DNA of 6,574 nucleotides, taken from the NCBI GenBank assembly GCA_903838095.1, contig CAILXE010000390.1, forward strand, positions 1 to 6,574, in the 5' to 3' direction. The position numbers were made by a program, and so were the translations under genes. Origin of the DNA: an uncultured Chlorobiaceae bacterium. GTDB taxonomy: Bacteria > Bacteroidota > Chlorobiia > Chlorobiales > Chlorobiaceae. The first letter of the stretch is position 1; every line of letters begins with the position of its first letter. The notes under the pieces are model-generated. The model saw nothing but the letters and a program-made list of their open reading frames with translations, had not been told where the DNA came from and ran no database searches. This document shows positions 4,907 to 6,574 of the stretch, piece after piece.

Positions 4907-6202
4907 ATGTTCGACATCAGTATTTGCATTCCGACATACAATCGATCCCGGCTATTGCAGGAATGTCTCGAACACTTGGCTAATTTTACGGATACCAATT
5001 TCGAGCTAATTATTGGGGATAACGCATCGGAGGATGCTACACAAGCAGTTATGGCTGCGATGGGCGTGCGCTTTCCATATTTTGTCAATCTGCTTCATAA
5101 GTGTAATATTGGTTTTGCGTGCAATATGGATTCGGTGCTGCGTCGAGCATCCAGAAAATATGTCTATATCCTCAGCGATGACGACATCGTTTACGAAGAG
5201 GCACTCAGATTGAGCATGTCGGTGATGGATGCGAATGAGCGTATTGTCGCTATTGTCGGGCAATACTTAAGTTTCCAGTCATTGGATAGCACTGTGCAAG
5301 TTGATTACAGTGATGCTGTGGCGTCTACTGTGCCGCAAGGTGAATTTGGGTCTTTGCTTAACCATTTGTTGATTTGCGATGGGCATCCGATTATGCGTCG
5401 AGATGTTTTTGAGAGACATTGTGCCTATCTGGATCGAACTGGGGCTCTTATTCCTCTGTATTTCAGGCTATTGCAGTATGGTGACGTCATTGCAATCAAT
5501 AAGCCTTTTTTTCAACACCGTACAACTACTGAAAGCCTGACCAGTCGCATGGCGGAAGCTTGGTTTCTGGACTTGGCTAACGCAGACATCGAATTGATTA
5601 TATCCCAGTATGCGGCCTCGCTACCGGCAGGATCAATGAATAATACGCGGCAGCAACTTTTGCAATTGCTTTATCTGCAAGCAGCACGCATGTCAATCGT
5701 CAGTAAAACGCCTTACTTGCTTTGGCTATTTTTACGTCGCCTAATGGCAGTCGAGGGGGCGACAGAAGAATTGTTGCTCAAGTGTGAGTATCACTTTAGC
5801 CACGACTTTTTGGTCGATCGCATTGTTACTATACTGAAAGATTCTGAACTGGGCACTGTGTGCTATGTCGACACTGATATTGCCCGGATGGTTGTGAGTT
5901 TGCTTGAGCCGTTGTTGCCGAACACGAGTTTCGTGACATACAATACTTACTTGCCTAATGAACAGAGGGGCTTGCTGATTTGCGAATGTCGATCCGATAT
6001 GCCAGACACGGCATCGGTTTTTTCGTTGATCGCAATCAATGATATCTTTGAGCAAGTTCGCCTGACTCAGCGTAGAGGTCGGCTAGTCAATAACAATCAG
6101 CGCCTCTTTGTGGAGTATGAGGATTCCGACGTTTTGCAGATACTGATTGCGTCATCTCATGCTTTCCAGATTATTTGTTCGCCTTATTCCGAAGCAGACT
6201 AA
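4907..6202 (+). CDS. GT2 family glycosyltransferase with long C-terminal extension
   Basis: This 431-residue protein has an N-terminal GT-A domain of family 2. Motifs are ISICIPTYNRS at residues 4-14, IIGDNASED at 35-43, CNIGFACNMDSVLRRA at 66-81, and the metal-binding YILSDDDIV at 87-95, the DxD equivalent. The catalytic domain appears to finish near residue 215. Residues 216-300 are helical and leucine-rich, and residues 301-431 form a separate alternating strand/helix region, including TVCYVDTDIARMVVSLL at 317-333 and GLLICECRSD at 355-364, that looks like a small Rossmann-like domain. No signal peptide or clear membrane segment is seen, so the enzyme is probably cytoplasmic or peripheral. 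It starts 22 bases after the methyltransferase stop, with a weak ribosome site. It likely adds one sugar to a lipid-linked glycan; donor and linkage cannot be told. It is the last gene before the repeat-bearing region. Confidence 0.9.
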   Translation: MFDISICIPTYNRSRLLQECLEHLANFTDTNFELIIGDNASEDATQAVMAAMGVRFPYFVNLLHKCNIGFACNMDSVLRRASRKYVYILSDDDIVYEEALRLSMSVMDANERIVAIVGQYLSFQSLDSTVQVDYSDAVASTVPQGEFGSLLNHLLICDGHPIMRRDVFERHCAYLDRTGALIPLYFRLLQYGDVIAINKPFFQHRTTTESLTSRMAEAWFLDLANADIELIISQYAASLPAGSMNNTRQQLLQLLYLQAARMSIVSKTPYLLWLFLRRLMAVEGATEELLLKCEYHFSHDFLVDRIVTILKDSELGTVCYVDTDIARMVVSLLEPLLPNTSFVTYNTYLPNEQRGLLICECRSDMPDTASVFSLIAINDIFEQVRLTQRRGRLVNNNQRLFVEYEDSDVLQILIASSHAFQIICSPYSEAD

Positions 6203-6226
6203 TTCGCTTTTAATAACATATCAATG

Positions 6227-6237
6227 GGGTCAGACTC
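6227..6237. repeat. Left copy of 11-bp direct repeat GGGTCAGACTC
   Basis: GGGTCAGACTC here is repeated exactly at 6466-6476, immediately outside the two inverted repeats of the 228-bp element. It reads as a target-site duplication. It is preceded by CAATG, giving the left part of a GGGGTCAGACTCCAAT-type near-palindrome. Confidence 0.7.
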
Positions 6238-6255
6238 TAATACTGCTATCTTAAA
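6238..6255 (+). repeat. Left terminal inverted repeat
   Basis: This 18-base repeat pairs with 6448-6465 in inverted orientation with a single mismatch (position 12 of the repeat). Pairing stops sharply at its inner edge, as expected of a transposon end. Confidence 0.65.
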
Positions 6256-6305
6256 CTTTAACTAACTTAATAATCAATAGGTTGTATATTAAAAGTATGC
6301 GAAAA

Positions 6306-6322
6306 CGCTTTTTTTTAAAGCG
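6306..6322 (+). repeat. Small hairpin with T-run inside the MITE-like element
   Basis: CGCTTT at 6306-6311 pairs with AAAGCG at 6317-6322 around a five-T loop. Alternatively GCG-AAAA-CGC at 6299-6308 followed by eight T residues would act as a very weak + strand terminator for the GT2 transcript. The stem of the second form is only three base pairs, so termination is doubtful. Confidence 0.25.
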
Positions 6323-6422
6323 ACCAATATACGAAAAATCAACCAGTTAAATAGAAATAGAATCGTAATCTGTTCTTCTCAATACTTTTTGAATTTTATT
6401 TTTTTGCTTATTTGAATCGCAA

Positions 6423-6441
6423 CACATTGATTGTTAATGTG
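6423..6441. repeat. 6-bp inverted repeat near the right end of the MITE-like element
   Basis: CACATT at 6423-6428 and AATGTG at 6436-6441 are exact inverse complements around a seven-base loop, seven bases inside the right terminal repeat. Subterminal hairpins of this kind can be transposase-binding or structural sites; here it may also be chance in AT-rich sequence. Confidence 0.3.
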
Positions 6442-6447
6442 AATATT

Positions 6448-6465
6448 TTTAAGGTAGCAGTATTA
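6448..6465 (-). repeat. Right terminal inverted repeat
   Basis: This is the inverse complement of 6238-6255 at 17 of 18 positions, directly followed by the second copy of the 11-bp direct repeat. Confidence 0.65.
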
Positions 6466-6476
6466 GGGTCAGACTC
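6466..6476. repeat. Right copy of 11-bp direct repeat GGGTCAGACTC
   Basis: This exact copy of 6227-6237 is followed by CAAT. Removing the element and one copy gives CAATGGGGTCAGACTCCAAT, an imperfect palindrome of a kind found dispersed in proteobacterial genomes, so the repeat probably lies in an older REP-like motif. Confidence 0.7.
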
Positions 6477-6573
6477 CAATGGCACTAAGGTAAGTTGGCA
6501 TTAAATATGCCAATAAATCCTCGTTAGCCTTGGTTTTCCTGGAATTTTGCCTGTCCAGTATTTTTTGTTTGAC
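6469..6573 (-). CDS. Possible C-terminal fragment of a minus-strand gene running off the window
   Basis: On the minus strand a frame enters from the right edge and stays open for 34 codons to a TGA at 6471-6469. Its last part (ANEDLLAYLMPTYLSAIGV) has an amphipathic, protein-like look. The stop lies inside the GGGTCAGACTC repeat, so the MITE-like element would have inserted exactly at the gene's end. A 34-codon open stretch is not rare by chance and no family is recognised, so this is a weak call. It could be the tail of a transposase of an adjacent insertion sequence. Confidence 0.2.
   Translation of the reverse strand, partial: VKQKILDRQNSRKTKANEDLLAYLMPTYLSAIGV
6495..6513. repeat. Perfect 7-bp hairpin right of the MITE-like element
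   Basis: TTGGCAT at 6495-6501 and ATGCCAA at 6507-6513 are exact inverse complements around a five-base loop. There is no T-run after it on the + strand. It lies within the possible minus-strand ORF tail and may be a REP-like or insertion-sequence-end structure. Confidence 0.4.
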
Positions 6574-6574
6574 T

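Larger units (their letters stand above)
6238..6465. mobile_element. MITE-like element, 228 bp, with 18-bp terminal inverted repeats
   Basis: The segment begins with TAATACTGCTATCTTAAA (6238-6255) and ends with TTTAAGGTAGCAGTATTA (6448-6465). These are inverse complements at 17 of 18 positions and are flanked directly by an exact 11-bp direct repeat. The interior is strongly AT-rich, codes for nothing longer than a 17-codon ORF (6297-6350), and contains short hairpins. Terminal inverted repeats plus a flanking duplication are the hallmark of cut-and-paste transposition, so this is best read as a non-autonomous element moved by a transposase encoded elsewhere. No parent insertion sequence could be named. 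An alternative is that the GTCAGACTC motifs are independent copies of a dispersed repeat that happen to flank a hairpin region. Confidence 0.55.
6203..6574. other. 372-bp AT-rich region with no confident gene
   Basis: After the GT2 stop there is no convincing + strand coding region to the window end. The stretch holds 24 bases of spacer, the left direct repeat, the 228-bp MITE-like element, the right direct repeat, a 7-bp hairpin, and a possible minus-strand ORF tail entering from the right. No strong intrinsic terminator for the glycan genes is visible. It marks the right boundary of the glycan cluster within this window. Confidence 0.6.

Noticed and set aside
6297..6350. 17-codon basic ORF (MRKRFFLKRPIYEKSTS) inside the MITE-like element
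   Set aside because: It is too short, lacks a ribosome site, and sits in AT-rich element interior; it does not resemble a transposase part.
1..6574. CRISPR array, tRNA or rRNA genes
   Set aside because: No regularly spaced repeats, no cloverleaf with a TTCGA-type arm and CCA-end context, and no rRNA-like stretches were seen on either strand.

Overview
The window looks like part of a bacterial accessory region: a surface-glycan (O-antigen, capsule or flagellin-glycan type) biosynthesis cluster with a small nucleotidyltransferase/DUF2442 module on its left and an AT-rich, repeat-bearing stretch on its right. All confident genes are on the + strand. Base composition is intermediate to slightly AT-rich. 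The gene families (DegT/StrS aminotransferase, extended SDR epimerase, CmcI-type methyltransferase, GT9-like and GT2 glycosyltransferases, GTCAGACTC-type repeats) suggest a beta- or gamma-proteobacterium, but nothing in the window fixes the taxon.

Layout. Positions 1-86 may hold the tail of an upstream gene. Positions 152-786 hold a MNT-type minimal nucleotidyltransferase, a 16-codon overlapping mini-ORF (probably a leftover or spacer peptide), and a DUF2442 protein; together they resemble a toxin-antitoxin-like module. A good extended -10 element at 790-798 may start transcription of the next block. From 842 there is a DegT/DnrJ/EryC1/StrS aminotransferase cut off after about 70 residues. 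It is spliced to the start of a nearly complete NAD-dependent epimerase (1090-1914), which itself appears to lack the last C-terminal part. Next come a CmcI/rhamnosyl O-methyltransferase family protein (1980-2750), a phosphoribosyltransferase-fold protein (2768-3475) overlapped by a possible 40-residue ORF, a compact GT9/heptosyltransferase-like protein (3605-4318), a class I SAM methyltransferase (4321-4884) and a 431-residue GT2 glycosyltransferase with a long extra C-terminal part (4907-6202).

The last 372 bases have no convincing gene. They hold a 228-bp AT-rich segment bounded by 18-bp inverted repeats (17/18 matching) and flanked by an exact 11-bp direct repeat. This is the anatomy of a small non-autonomous transposable element (MITE-like) inserted into a GGGGTCAGACTCCAAT-type palindromic motif.

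How the genes fit together (inference): the epimerase, two methyltransferases and two glycosyltransferases would make and decorate an O-methylated deoxysugar-containing glycan. The truncated aminotransferase, the clipped epimerase and the phosphoribosyltransferase, which has no obvious place in a glycan pathway, show that the locus is a mosaic assembled by recombination. The items most worth a second look are the MITE-like element, the phosphoribosyltransferase with its overlapping small ORF, and the unassigned C-terminal half of the GT2 protein.
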